Below are positions 1 to 7,693 of a DNA stretch of 64,000 bases, in pieces; position 1 is the first letter of the stretch; every line of letters begins with the position of its first letter. The notes under the pieces are model-generated. The model was not told the origin of the DNA, searched no databases, and was given only the letters and a program-made list of their open reading frames with translations. The stretch is from JBLMYQ01 sp050260055 (GTDB lineage: Bacteria > Bacillota > Clostridia > Acetivibrionales > UBA4821): NCBI GenBank assembly GCA_050260055.1, contig JBLNBO010000016.1, positions 1 through 64,000 on the forward strand, read 5' to 3'. A program made the translations under genes and the position numbers.

Positions 1-905
1 CAAGAAATGCTCAAGATGGTATTTCGATGATTCAGACAGCAGAAGGCGGATTGAATGAAACCCATTCAATACTCCAAAGAATGAGAGAACTTGCAGTTCA
101 AGCTTCAAGTGACACATTAACTTCTGCTGACAGAACATCAATAACAACTGAAGTAAGCCAGTTGGTATCAGAAATTGACAACATTGCTACAAACACAAAA
201 TTCAATACCAAATCATTACTTAACGGTTCCCTTGGTGTAAAACAAACATCTGGAACACTTGTAACTGGTTCAACTACCAATATTACAACTATTGATGTTA
301 CTGGAGCTGACAACGGTGTAACCTATACTTTAAGTGCTGCAGCTGGAGTTTTCACTTTAATAAATGGGACAACAGGAGCAAAAGTAACATTGTCAGCAGT
401 AAGTGACGGAGCTAACACACTTGATTTTGGAGATTTAGGTGTAGTAATAAAGACTAACTCTTCATTCATAGCAAGTGCTGCTCTAAATAGTGCAACAATA
501 GTTACATCTGGCAGCTCGGCAACATTCCAGATTGGAGCAGATCAGGGACAGACAATGTCCATCAGCATATCTGATATGCAGGCATCAGCTTTATCAGTAA
601 ATTCATTAGACCTTTCAACCAATACTACAGCTGCTGCTGCTATAACCACACTTGATGCTGCTATAACAACAGTGTCAGATGCAAGAGCAAAACTTGGTGC
701 ATACCAGAACAGGTTAGAGCACACAATCAACAACCTTGGAACAGCATCTGAAAACCTGACAGCATCTGAGTCACGTATTAGAGATGTTGATATGGCAAAT
801 GAAATGATGAGTTTCACAAAGAACAATATACTTCAGCAGGCTGCAACAGCAATGCTTGCACAAGCAAATCAACAGCCTGAAACAGTATTGCAACTTCTTA
901 AATAG
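1..905 (+). CDS. Flagellin, 5'-truncated by window edge
   Basis: This is the filament subunit, polymerised outside the cell. The reading frame is open from base 3, so the true start lies upstream; about 300 residues are visible. The first visible residues (RNAQDGISMIQTAEG) are the late part of the conserved N-terminal D0/D1 domain, followed by the coiled-coil section with RMRELAVQASSDT. The middle (about residues 75-200) is Ser/Thr/Gly/Ala-rich and variable, as expected for the surface-exposed D2/D3 region where O-linked glycans attach. The C-terminus is canonical: SRIRDVDMANEM and then QQAATAMLAQANQ. The next genes are a Maf-like glycosyltransferase and a nonulosonic-acid pathway, so this flagellin is the likely glycosylation substrate. 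The identification is very secure; the gene symbol (fliC or hag) is a matter of convention. Confidence 0.97.
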   Translation, partial: RNAQDGISMIQTAEGGLNETHSILQRMRELAVQASSDTLTSADRTSITTEVSQLVSEIDNIATNTKFNTKSLLNGSLGVKQTSGTLVTGSTTNITTIDVTGADNGVTYTLSAAAGVFTLINGTTGAKVTLSAVSDGANTLDFGDLGVVIKTNSSFIASAALNSATIVTSGSSATFQIGADQGQTMSISISDMQASALSVNSLDLSTNTTAAAAITTLDAAITTVSDARAKLGAYQNRLEHTINNLGTASENLTASESRIRDVDMANEMMSFTKNNILQQAATAMLAQANQQPETVLQLLK

Positions 906-970
906 TATTTTATAATAAAACAATAAAGCCAGCACTTATGCTGGCTTTATTGTTTTATTATAAAATACTA
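903..970 (+). terminator. Exceptionally long flagellin terminator hairpin
   Basis: The arms 903-933 and 940-970 are perfect reverse complements (31 bp) around a 6-nt loop. The stem begins at the TAG stop codon of flagellin itself. The GC-rich core CCAGC/GCTGG at the loop is flanked by A- and T-rich outer arms, so the right arm carries the T-tract. The form suits an intrinsic terminator and a 3' mRNA stabiliser for a very abundant transcript. Its end overlaps the -35 box of the next promoter. Confidence 0.93.
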
Positions 971-996
971 AAAATAAAGTTGAAAAATGACGATAA
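969..996 (+). promoter_or_regulatory. Sigma-D (sigma-28)-like promoter of the glycosylation operon
   Basis: TAAA (969-972), a 16-nt spacer and GACGATAA (989-996) closely match the flagellar sigma-D consensus TAAA-N14/16-GCCGATAT. It lies between the flagellin terminator and the maf-like gene. This implies that glycosylation genes are expressed with late flagellar genes. No competing sigma-A promoter is evident in this gap. Confidence 0.7.
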
Positions 997-1031
997 TATA
1001 ACCATAAAACTTTATTCCAGGGGGGCCAATG

Positions 1032-3086
1032 ATGGAACTTTATGATAAGAATAAAACAATAAGCGATTTAGGATTGAAATGTGTCCTGGCAATAACAAAA
1101 GAACAAGAAGAAATTAATCCGCATAAATTTATCATAGAAAACTTTCCTGCCAAAAATGGTTCTCTTACTTGTAAAATTGGTGAAGAAAGAGAAGACCCAA
1201 TCCTTATTCATAGCTCTTACAATCCAGAGAAAGAAGCTGAATCAGTTGTGTCCGATTTGGATTTTTCAAAGCACGGATTATTTATTGTCTTTGGAATGGG
1301 AATGCTTTACCATGTCGAAAAGATCATGGAAAAAGCTTCTGCAAAAAGTAGGATTGCAGTTGTTGAGCCAAGCTTATCAATATACAATAATGCTATGAAA
1401 AATAAGGATATGAAAAAGATATTTCAAGACCCAAGAGTTATTTTAATAATTGGTATTCATTCCAGTTTGGTACCTGTGGTTTTGGAGAGCGCGGATAGAC
1501 CTAAAAGTTTGATGCTAAACATGGGGCACAATATTCAATTTATTGAAATGAATTACTACAAAAGGTTTTTTGCTGATACTGCAACAATAATGGCTGAACT
1601 CAGAAATATTGCCCAGGTTAAATGGAAGATGCTTGGCAATTGCCATGTTGACCATAATATAGGACTTGTCCAGGCAGTGTTGAATCTTGACTATATTCTA
1701 GACAGTATAGGTATAAAAGAAACGAAGGACATATATAAGGAAAAGGCAGTTATACTGGTAGCAGCAGGACCTTCTCTTGATAAAAATATAGAAGAACTAA
1801 AAAAAGCTAAAGGGAAAATGCTTATATTTGCAGTTGATGCCGTAATAGAAAAGCTCATTAAGAATGGCATAACTCCTGATATGGTAGTTACAGTTGAAAG
1901 GTTGGGAGTATATGAAAATCTATTTGAAGACAAGAATTATGAGATTGCAAAAGAAATTGTTTTAGGTGCACCTACATTATCCGAAGTTAAAACCTTTGAA
2001 CTCTTCAAAGATAATCCAAGATTGGTATTCTTTCCTGAAGGAGTAGGCACGCAGGAATATTTTGAAAAGGTAAGCGGGAAAGGTGTATTAGCAACCGGAA
2101 CATCGGCTTTCTATGTTGCCTTAAATATGGCAGTTTATATGGGATGCAGCAAGATTGCTTTTGCAGGATTGGATTTGGCATATGGACTAGATGGAAAGAT
2201 GTATTGTGAAGGTATAAGCAAAAAAGGTGGACAGACAGAAGCAGAAAGAATGGAAGATGAATTTTATTTAGATATTGTAAAAGATTATGAAGGCAATGAT
2301 ATGAGAACAAACTTCTTATGGAAAGATCAGTTGATAATATTGGAAAATAATATTAGATTGAAACCAAACATACAATTTTTTGATGCAACAGAAGGTGGAG
2401 CAAAAAAAGAGGGAGCCACAAAGATAAGATTAAAAGAGTTTATTGAAAAATATTCTGATTCAGAGCACAAACAGCTTATTAATATTATTAAAGAACAAAA
2501 TATAAAAGCAAAAAAGATAGATAAAAAGGAAGTTTACAAAAAAATAGTTGATGAAGTTGAAAAAGATTATCAAAGATTTGATGAAATTTCAGACAAGATA
2601 AAAAAACACTTTGAAAAACTAAAGAAAAAGAAATCACTTTTTATAAAAAACAATAAAAATGTATCTAAAAAAGAAATTGATGAAAGTATAAAGCTCATAG
2701 AAGGTTCGCAGCATCTCGTTGAGAGAATTGAGAAGGAAAGATTTCTGTGTCTGTATTATCAAGGTCTTATTGCGGGCTTCAAAAAAGAAGTTAATCAGAT
2801 TGGGAAAATGGAATTGATAGAAAGTATCAGAAAGCATATTGATGTTCATTATGAATACTTTGGTTTAATAAACGGCGTGTTTAAATATAACTTAGACCAC
2901 TTTGACTATATTAAAGAACATTTAAAAAAGAAAATCAATAATGAACCCGTAGAAAAAGATATAATTAAAATACTTTCAATTATGCTAAAGAAAAATAATA
3001 TTAATCCAAATCTTGCAAAAGAGTATTTTGGGAAGCATGATTTGTTAGATGAAACCTTTGATGTACAGCAGGGAGAAACAAATTAG
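1032..3086 (+). CDS. Maf-type flagellin glycosyltransferase (DUF115/MptE-like)
   Basis: This 684-residue protein resembles the motility accessory factors thought to transfer nonulosonic acids onto flagellin Ser/Thr in the cytoplasm. The central DUF115 (6-hydroxymethylpterin pyrophosphokinase MptE-like) domain spans about residues 205-420. It contains ILVAAGPSLDKN near 242-253, GITPDMVVTVE near 280-290, and then ATGTSAFYVALN and FAGLDLAYG. The C-terminal third is lysine-rich and helical, with probable coiled coil. ATG occurs twice in tandem (1029 and 1032); the GGGGGG ribosome site at 1020-1025 is better spaced for 1032. It is the first gene after flagellin and sits behind a sigma-D-like promoter, which fits the role. 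The family is secure; the sugar transferred is inferred from the neighbours. Confidence 0.88.
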   Translation: MELYDKNKTISDLGLKCVLAITKEQEEINPHKFIIENFPAKNGSLTCKIGEEREDPILIHSSYNPEKEAESVVSDLDFSKHGLFIVFGMGMLYHVEKIMEKASAKSRIAVVEPSLSIYNNAMKNKDMKKIFQDPRVILIIGIHSSLVPVVLESADRPKSLMLNMGHNIQFIEMNYYKRFFADTATIMAELRNIAQVKWKMLGNCHVDHNIGLVQAVLNLDYILDSIGIKETKDIYKEKAVILVAAGPSLDKNIEELKKAKGKMLIFAVDAVIEKLIKNGITPDMVVTVERLGVYENLFEDKNYEIAKEIVLGAPTLSEVKTFELFKDNPRLVFFPEGVGTQEYFEKVSGKGVLATGTSAFYVALNMAVYMGCSKIAFAGLDLAYGLDGKMYCEGISKKGGQTEAERMEDEFYLDIVKDYEGNDMRTNFLWKDQLIILENNIRLKPNIQFFDATEGGAKKEGATKIRLKEFIEKYSDSEHKQLINIIKEQNIKAKKIDKKEVYKKIVDEVEKDYQRFDEISDKIKKHFEKLKKKKSLFIKNNKNVSKKEIDESIKLIEGSQHLVERIEKERFLCLYYQGLIAGFKKEVNQIGKMELIESIRKHIDVHYEYFGLINGVFKYNLDHFDYIKEHLKKKINNEPVEKDIIKILSIMLKKNNINPNLAKEYFGKHDLLDETFDVQQGETN

Positions 3087-3128
3087 CTTAGAAAGTACAG
3101 AAAGAGTAATCGGGAGGGCTGCTAAAGG

Positions 3129-4184
3129 ATGGAAAGCCGTAGTAATAAACTTTTGCAAATTGAAAACATAAATAAAATAATATTATTTGGCGGCTCATCA
3201 TTGCTTGCAGCTGCATGTAAAAATTTTAAAGAAATCGGGCTAAAAACCTTGGTATATACTTCCCCAAGACATGCACAAGAGATTATAGGCATCAATGGTG
3301 AAAAGTTATCGGAAGCCTTAGATAAGATGTCTGTTTGTTATTTTATTTCTGAAGATATTAATTTAGAGCAAGGTTTACTAAAAGAAATAGACCAAAATAC
3401 TCTTGGATTAGGCCTTGGCGAAGCCTGGAGCTTTAACAAAAAAATAATTGATTTATTTGATGGAAGATTGATGGACTTTATGAGTATTCCCTTGCCAAGA
3501 TACCGGGGGGGAGCACATTATACATGGGCTATTCTCAGAGATGAACGGAATTGGGGATGCAATATCCAGGTAATAAATGAAGATATGGTCCAAGGAGAAT
3601 TTGATTCTGGAGAGATTGTGAAAAGCAGAGAATATGTTTTCCCAAAAAACTGCAGAATTCCTCAGGACTTTTTTGACTATGCAGAGAAGCAAGATATGGA
3701 TTTTGTATTAGAATTTATTAGTGAAATTTCATTGGGAAAAACTTTTGAGCTTAAAGAAATAAAAGAAGAAGAATCGCTTTATTTTCCTAGACTTAATACA
3801 ATTCAGCACGGTTGGATTGATTGGTCCTGGTCAGGGGAAGAAATTGAAAGGTTTATTTGCGCTTTTGACTGCCCGTATGCAGGTGCTGGAACAACTTTGA
3901 ATAATTCCCAGGTTAGATTAAAGGGAGCATATATGGAAAGTGATGAAGATGTTTTTCATCCTTTCCAAAATGGATTAATTACTAGAATAAATAAAGATGG
4001 CAGTATTATGATTGCAACAACGAACGGTCACTTAAAAATTGATGAAATATTTGATGAAACCGGAGTTTTGATAAATAATAAGTTAAAAACAGGGATGAGG
4101 TTTTATACTCCACAAGAAAAAATACAAAGCGCAATGACTTTTCAAGCAGAATATGGAGTGTGGGGGTTAAAAAATGCTAAGTAA
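3129..4184 (+). CDS. Formyltransferase-fold protein with atypical active site
   Basis: The protein has 351 residues with a two-domain layout like methionyl-tRNA or sugar-nucleotide N-formyltransferases. The N-terminal part has the PRYRGG loop (about 123-128) and EFDSGEIV (158-164). The C-terminal barrel-like part begins near HGWIDWSWSGEEI. In active enzymes the loop before PxYRG reads NxHxSLLP. Here the Asn aligns with Asp116 and the His with Met118, so two of the three catalytic residues are missing, while the Asp (about 159) remains. It may be a non-formylating relative, a binding protein or an enzyme with changed chemistry. A GGGAGGG ribosome site lies 10 nt upstream. The next gene overlaps its end by 11 bp, so it is part of the glycan operon. 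Confidence 0.75.
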   Translation: MESRSNKLLQIENINKIILFGGSSLLAAACKNFKEIGLKTLVYTSPRHAQEIIGINGEKLSEALDKMSVCYFISEDINLEQGLLKEIDQNTLGLGLGEAWSFNKKIIDLFDGRLMDFMSIPLPRYRGGAHYTWAILRDERNWGCNIQVINEDMVQGEFDSGEIVKSREYVFPKNCRIPQDFFDYAEKQDMDFVLEFISEISLGKTFELKEIKEEESLYFPRLNTIQHGWIDWSWSGEEIERFICAFDCPYAGAGTTLNNSQVRLKGAYMESDEDVFHPFQNGLITRINKDGSIMIATTNGHLKIDEIFDETGVLINNKLKTGMRFYTPQEKIQSAMTFQAEYGVWGLKNAK

Positions 4185-4746
4185 TAAAATTATTAAGACT
4201 GATGAATTTATTGAAGGGGAAAAAATAGTATTACGACTAGTAACGATTGAAGATTGTAACCAAGAATATCTTAATTGGCTTGAAGATAAAGAAGTAAATA
4301 AGTATCTTGAAACCAGATGGACAAAACAGACAATCAAATCTATTATTTCATTCGTTTCTGAAATGCTGGAAAGCGAAGACAACTATCTTTTTGCAATACT
4401 CGAAAAATCAACAAATAAGCATATTGGAAATATTAAGATTGGGCCAATAAACCATAACCACTTGCTTGCTGATGTAAGTTATTTTATTGGAGATAGAAAT
4501 GCGTGGGGAAAAGGATATGCAACAGAAGCAATTAGACTTATTACTGCCTTTGGTTTTAAGAGGCTAAACCTTCACAGGATACAAGCAGGTCTTTATGAGG
4601 ACAATATCGGAAGCGGGAAATGCCTCGAGAAGGCAGGATATACTTTTGAAGGAAGCCTTAGAAAACAGCTTAATTCAAGTAAAGGATGGCAGGATCATAA
4701 ATACTTTGGAATATTGAGAGAAGAATGGGAGAGTAAAAGAATATGA
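4174..4746 (+). CDS. GNAT N-acetyltransferase, RimJ/RimL type
   Basis: This 190-residue GNAT-fold enzyme transfers an acetyl (or other acyl) group from CoA to an amine. The acetyl-CoA loop reads RNAWGKGYATEA (about residues 109-120), followed by GFKRLNLHRIQAGLYEDN and SGKCLEKAGY, typical of the Acetyltransf_3 subgroup. The C-terminus SSKGWQDHKYFGILREEW is also usual. It starts inside the previous gene and its stop overlaps the next start (ATGA), so translation is probably coupled. In this locus the substrate is probably an amino sugar. A second, PseH-like GNAT lies at 20603, so this one may acylate another position or another sugar. Confidence 0.88.
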   Translation: MLSNKIIKTDEFIEGEKIVLRLVTIEDCNQEYLNWLEDKEVNKYLETRWTKQTIKSIISFVSEMLESEDNYLFAILEKSTNKHIGNIKIGPINHNHLLADVSYFIGDRNAWGKGYATEAIRLITAFGFKRLNLHRIQAGLYEDNIGSGKCLEKAGYTFEGSLRKQLNSSKGWQDHKYFGILREEWESKRI

Positions 4747-6101
4747 GTATGATTGAAATCATAAAAAGGCTTTCCCCATTAAGAATGGCCCCGAACAGTG
4801 ATGGGCTGGATAAATGTGTTGAAGAACTCAAGAAAGAACTTTCTTTCGATGTGCATGAATTTGCAGGTGGTTTAGAGGTTAATGGATGGATTGTACCAAA
4901 AAAATGGGAAGTGATAGAGGCAAAAATTAAGGACACAAGCGGAAAAGTAATATATGATGGAATGGCCCATCCTCTTGCGGTTATAGGATATAGCCGCTCT
5001 TACACAGGCAGAATAGATAAGGAAGAATTAAAAAAGCACCTATTCTATTCATCAGTTCTTGAAGATGCGCTTGTTTACCACTGCGATCTTTTCTATAAGC
5101 CGTTTCGGGAAGAATGGGGGTTCAGTGTATCTAAAAGGTTTTTTGATTCATTAGAAGATAACCAATATGATGTTAAACTCAAAACTTCTTTTGAAGAAGG
5201 TACTATGAAGGTAGCGGAATATGTCTTAGAAGGAGAAACAGAAGAAAGCATTATATTGAATGCGCATAATTGCCATGCTTTTTGCTGTAATGATGATTTA
5301 GCAGGTGTGGCGGTTGGAATTGAAGTGATAAAAAGGTTAGCTCAGCTTTCGAACAGGAGATACACTTACAGGCTTATAATTGCGCCTGAGCACTTTGGTT
5401 CAATATTCTATTTAGATAGCTTAAGCAATGAAGAAACAAAAAAATTAAAATACGGTATTTTTCTCGAAATGCTAGGGACTAAAGGAGCGTTAGCATTACA
5501 AAGGAGCTTTGCTGGAGACAGCTTAATAGACAGGGCTTTGTTAAATGTGCTTGAATACAGTCAAAAACCATGGCGGACTGAGCCATTTCGCAAAGTAGTG
5601 GGAAATGACGAAACCTGCTGGGAGGCAGTGGGGTATGAAATTCCATTTCCTAGTCTAAGCCGTAGTGAAGGAAAAGGGCATTATCCTGAATACCATACAA
5701 GCAAAGATAGTCCTGATATTATTCGAGAGGAAAGCTTAAATGAAGCAGTAGATGTTGTAATGGAAGCTCTTTTTATTCTTGAGAATGACATAGTAATGGA
5801 AGCTCAATTTAAGGGTCTTATTGCACTAAGCCATCCAAGGTATAATCTTTATAAGCCATTCTGGGACCCTTCCGAGGAGGGACGCAAGGATATAAATAAT
5901 ATGCAGGTAAAATGGAATTATCTGATGGATTGCATTCCAAGATATTTTGACGGAAAAATCAGAGCGCTGGAAATTGCAGAGAGGCATCAACTGCCTTTTA
6001 GAGCAGTCTACGAGTATATAAAAGAGTTTGAGGAGAAAGGTTTAGTAACTGCAAAACCAGCGGCATCCAATGTAATTTCTAGAAAATTACCGCCATGTTA
6101 A
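4743..6101 (+). CDS. Aminopeptidase-like (M28-type fold, DUF4910/DUF2172) protein, copy 1
   Basis: This 452-residue protein belongs to a family with a zinc-peptidase-like core, an inserted N-terminal domain and a C-terminal winged helix, common in polysaccharide loci. Likely metal or catalytic positions are His175/His178 and Asp184 in NAHNCHAFCCNDDLAG, Glu in APEHFG and His in YHTSKDSPD. The C-terminal segment (about 405-440: ALEIAERHQLPFRAVYEYIK) looks like a winged helix. The same motifs recur in the paralogue at 16041. The reaction is unknown; hydrolysis of an amide on a sugar intermediate or a peptide-like substituent is an inference. It overlaps the GNAT gene by 4 bp. No signal peptide is present, so it acts in the cytoplasm. 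Confidence 0.82.
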   Translation: MSMIEIIKRLSPLRMAPNSDGLDKCVEELKKELSFDVHEFAGGLEVNGWIVPKKWEVIEAKIKDTSGKVIYDGMAHPLAVIGYSRSYTGRIDKEELKKHLFYSSVLEDALVYHCDLFYKPFREEWGFSVSKRFFDSLEDNQYDVKLKTSFEEGTMKVAEYVLEGETEESIILNAHNCHAFCCNDDLAGVAVGIEVIKRLAQLSNRRYTYRLIIAPEHFGSIFYLDSLSNEETKKLKYGIFLEMLGTKGALALQRSFAGDSLIDRALLNVLEYSQKPWRTEPFRKVVGNDETCWEAVGYEIPFPSLSRSEGKGHYPEYHTSKDSPDIIREESLNEAVDVVMEALFILENDIVMEAQFKGLIALSHPRYNLYKPFWDPSEEGRKDINNMQVKWNYLMDCIPRYFDGKIRALEIAERHQLPFRAVYEYIKEFEEKGLVTAKPAASNVISRKLPPC

Positions 6102-6191
6102 AAATCTCATTTTACTTTGTACCTACTTTTCAGGAAAGCTTTTCCTTGGAAATGACCAGAGCTTTTCTGGCTATATAAAAATAAAATATGT

Positions 6192-6197
6192 TATAAT
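6192..6197 (+). promoter_or_regulatory. Extended -10 promoter before the 121-residue ORF
   Basis: TATAAT at 6192-6197 is preceded by TG at 6189-6190, an extended -10 (TGnTATAAT). No good -35 is seen. The predicted leader is about 55 nt and contains a 9-bp hairpin. Confidence 0.55.
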
Positions 6198-6226
6198 CAT
6201 ATTATAAATTTAGGGGGGGAGAAACG

Positions 6227-6250
6227 CAGCAATATTTTGATATATTGCTG
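6227..6250 (+). promoter_or_regulatory. Hairpin in leader of the 121-residue ORF
   Basis: Arms CAGCAATAT (6227-6235) and ATATTGCTG (6242-6250) pair perfectly around a 6-nt loop. The hairpin separates a strong AGGGGGGGAG tract (6212-6221) from the start codon at 6261, which itself has only a weak GAAAG site. It could modulate ribosome access; no T-run follows, so it is not a terminator. Confidence 0.5.
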
Positions 6251-6260
6251 AAAGACTAAT

Positions 6261-6626
6261 ATGGAAGATAAAAAAATTCTTATTTTAGAAACCATAGCCG
6301 AGGCGCGTGGTTATCTTGACAGGTTAATAGCGGGCATAGAGAAGTATGTAGACCATCTAACTAAAAATAATATTAGAGAGGCTGCAGTACTGCTTCCAGG
6401 AATTATTGATGGACTTGAATGGACATACAAAGTCTTGTACTATATGGCACCAAACTTTAAAAATGATTTTGAACTAGCAAGATGTCAAGACTTGTTTGTT
6501 GAAATAAGTAATGTAATGGGAAATAACGACACTGTGGCAATCTGCGATTTATTTACATATGAAATCATACCTCTTCTCCAAAAATGGTCTAAATATTTAG
6601 ATGAAGAGAATACCCTTTTAAAATAA
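6261..6626 (+). CDS. Small all-helical protein of unknown function
   Basis: The 121-residue product is acidic, predicted wholly helical, and has no signal peptide or membrane segment. It has repeated aromatic/Leu heptad-like spacing (RGYLDRLIAGIEKYVDHL, then GLEWTYKVLYYMAP) and a C-terminal PLLQKWSKYLDE. I do not recognise a named family with confidence. It lies between the aminopeptidase-like gene and the pseB-like gene and has its own extended -10 promoter. It could be a chaperone or regulator of the glycan or flagellar pathway, but that is only context. The start is the first possible codon after an in-frame TGA at 6249. Codon use looks like the neighbours, so it is likely real. Confidence 0.75.
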   Translation: MEDKKILILETIAEARGYLDRLIAGIEKYVDHLTKNNIREAAVLLPGIIDGLEWTYKVLYYMAPNFKNDFELARCQDLFVEISNVMGNNDTVAICDLFTYEIIPLLQKWSKYLDEENTLLK

Positions 6627-6654
6627 TTTATTGAACATGTAAAGGTGATGAACA

Positions 6655-7665
6655 ATGAATTTTGAAAATAAAAATGTTCTAATTATTGGAGGAACCGGAA
6701 GCATAGGATCTAGGCTGCTTCTAGAGGTCTTCAAGCAAAATCCGAGAGTTATAAGAATATTCTCCAGAGATGAATATAAACAATTTGAATTAATGCATTC
6801 TTTAGGAATAAACGAGAATAATCCCAAAATAAGATTTCTTCTAGGCGATGTAAGGGATAAGGACAGGTTGACCAGAGCAATGAATGAAGTGGATATAGTA
6901 TTCGACCTTGCGGCGTTAAAACATGTTCCTTCTTGTGAGTATAATCCTTTTGAAGCAGTTGAAACCAATGTTATAGGAACACAGAATGTTATTGATGCAG
7001 CAATACGCAATAATGTTGAAAAGGTTGTATATACAAGCAGTGATAAAGCCATTTCTCCTACAAATACTATGGGCGCAACCAAACTTCTAGCTGAAAGATT
7101 AATTGCATCAACTGATTATTCTAAGGGAAAGAGCAGAACTGTATTTTCAGCAGTGCGATTTGGAAATGTTATGGGTACAAGAGGTTCGGTTATACCTCTA
7201 TTCAAACAGCAAATACTAAAATACAAGCATGTTACCTTGACCAAAAAAGATATGACAAGGTTTATGATGAGTATTGGACAAGCAGTTGATTTGATAATAA
7301 AAGCTGCTGACAATTCTGTCGGGGGAGAAATTTTTGTACTGAAAATGCCGGTTATTAAGCTGGAGGACCTGGTACATGCAATAATTGATTTGATGTGTGA
7401 AAAATACAGTATAAATAGCAGTGAAGTACGAATAAAAGAGATAGGACTAAGACCAGGAGAAAAGATGTATGAAGAATTAATGACCGAGCAAGAGGCAACT
7501 CAAGCAACCGAACATGAAGGATTCTTTACAATTTTTCCTCCGCATAAGCTTCCTGTTATTAGTGTTAATCCGATATCCAAAACAAAAGCATATAGGGCAG
7601 ATCAATATACTCCAATAAGCAGGGATGAAATTAAAGAGATTCTATTGAAGGAAGACTTAATTTAA
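6655..7665 (+). CDS. UDP-GlcNAc 4,6-dehydratase (PseB/CapD-like SDR)
   Basis: This 336-residue extended short-chain dehydrogenase should convert UDP-GlcNAc to a 4-keto-6-deoxy sugar, the first step of pseudaminic or related nonulosonic acid synthesis. GGTGSIGS (12-19) binds NAD(P), and SRDEYKQFE and GDVRDKDRL are typical of PseB. The active-site strand reads TSSDKAISPTNTMGATK: Asp130, Lys131 and Lys143 are present, but the usual catalytic Tyr of PseB is Met139. This Met variant is the one seen in WbpM/FnlA-like enzymes, so the stereochemistry (inverting or not) cannot be assumed. The AAGGTGATG ribosome site is good. The remaining Pse-type genes lie 13-18 kb downstream. Confidence 0.88.
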   Translation: MNFENKNVLIIGGTGSIGSRLLLEVFKQNPRVIRIFSRDEYKQFELMHSLGINENNPKIRFLLGDVRDKDRLTRAMNEVDIVFDLAALKHVPSCEYNPFEAVETNVIGTQNVIDAAIRNNVEKVVYTSSDKAISPTNTMGATKLLAERLIASTDYSKGKSRTVFSAVRFGNVMGTRGSVIPLFKQQILKYKHVTLTKKDMTRFMMSIGQAVDLIIKAADNSVGGEIFVLKMPVIKLEDLVHAIIDLMCEKYSINSSEVRIKEIGLRPGEKMYEELMTEQEATQATEHEGFFTIFPPHKLPVISVNPISKTKAYRADQYTPISRDEIKEILLKEDLI

Positions 7666-7693
7666 AAGCTATTAACTAAAGGGGGTAAAAGCC

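Noticed and set aside
1691..1933. Antisense and out-of-frame open frames inside the maf-like gene and in many other genes (for example 9592-10008, 50464-50646, 58343-58744)
   Set aside because: They lie within well-supported coding genes, lack ribosome sites and have no recognisable protein features.
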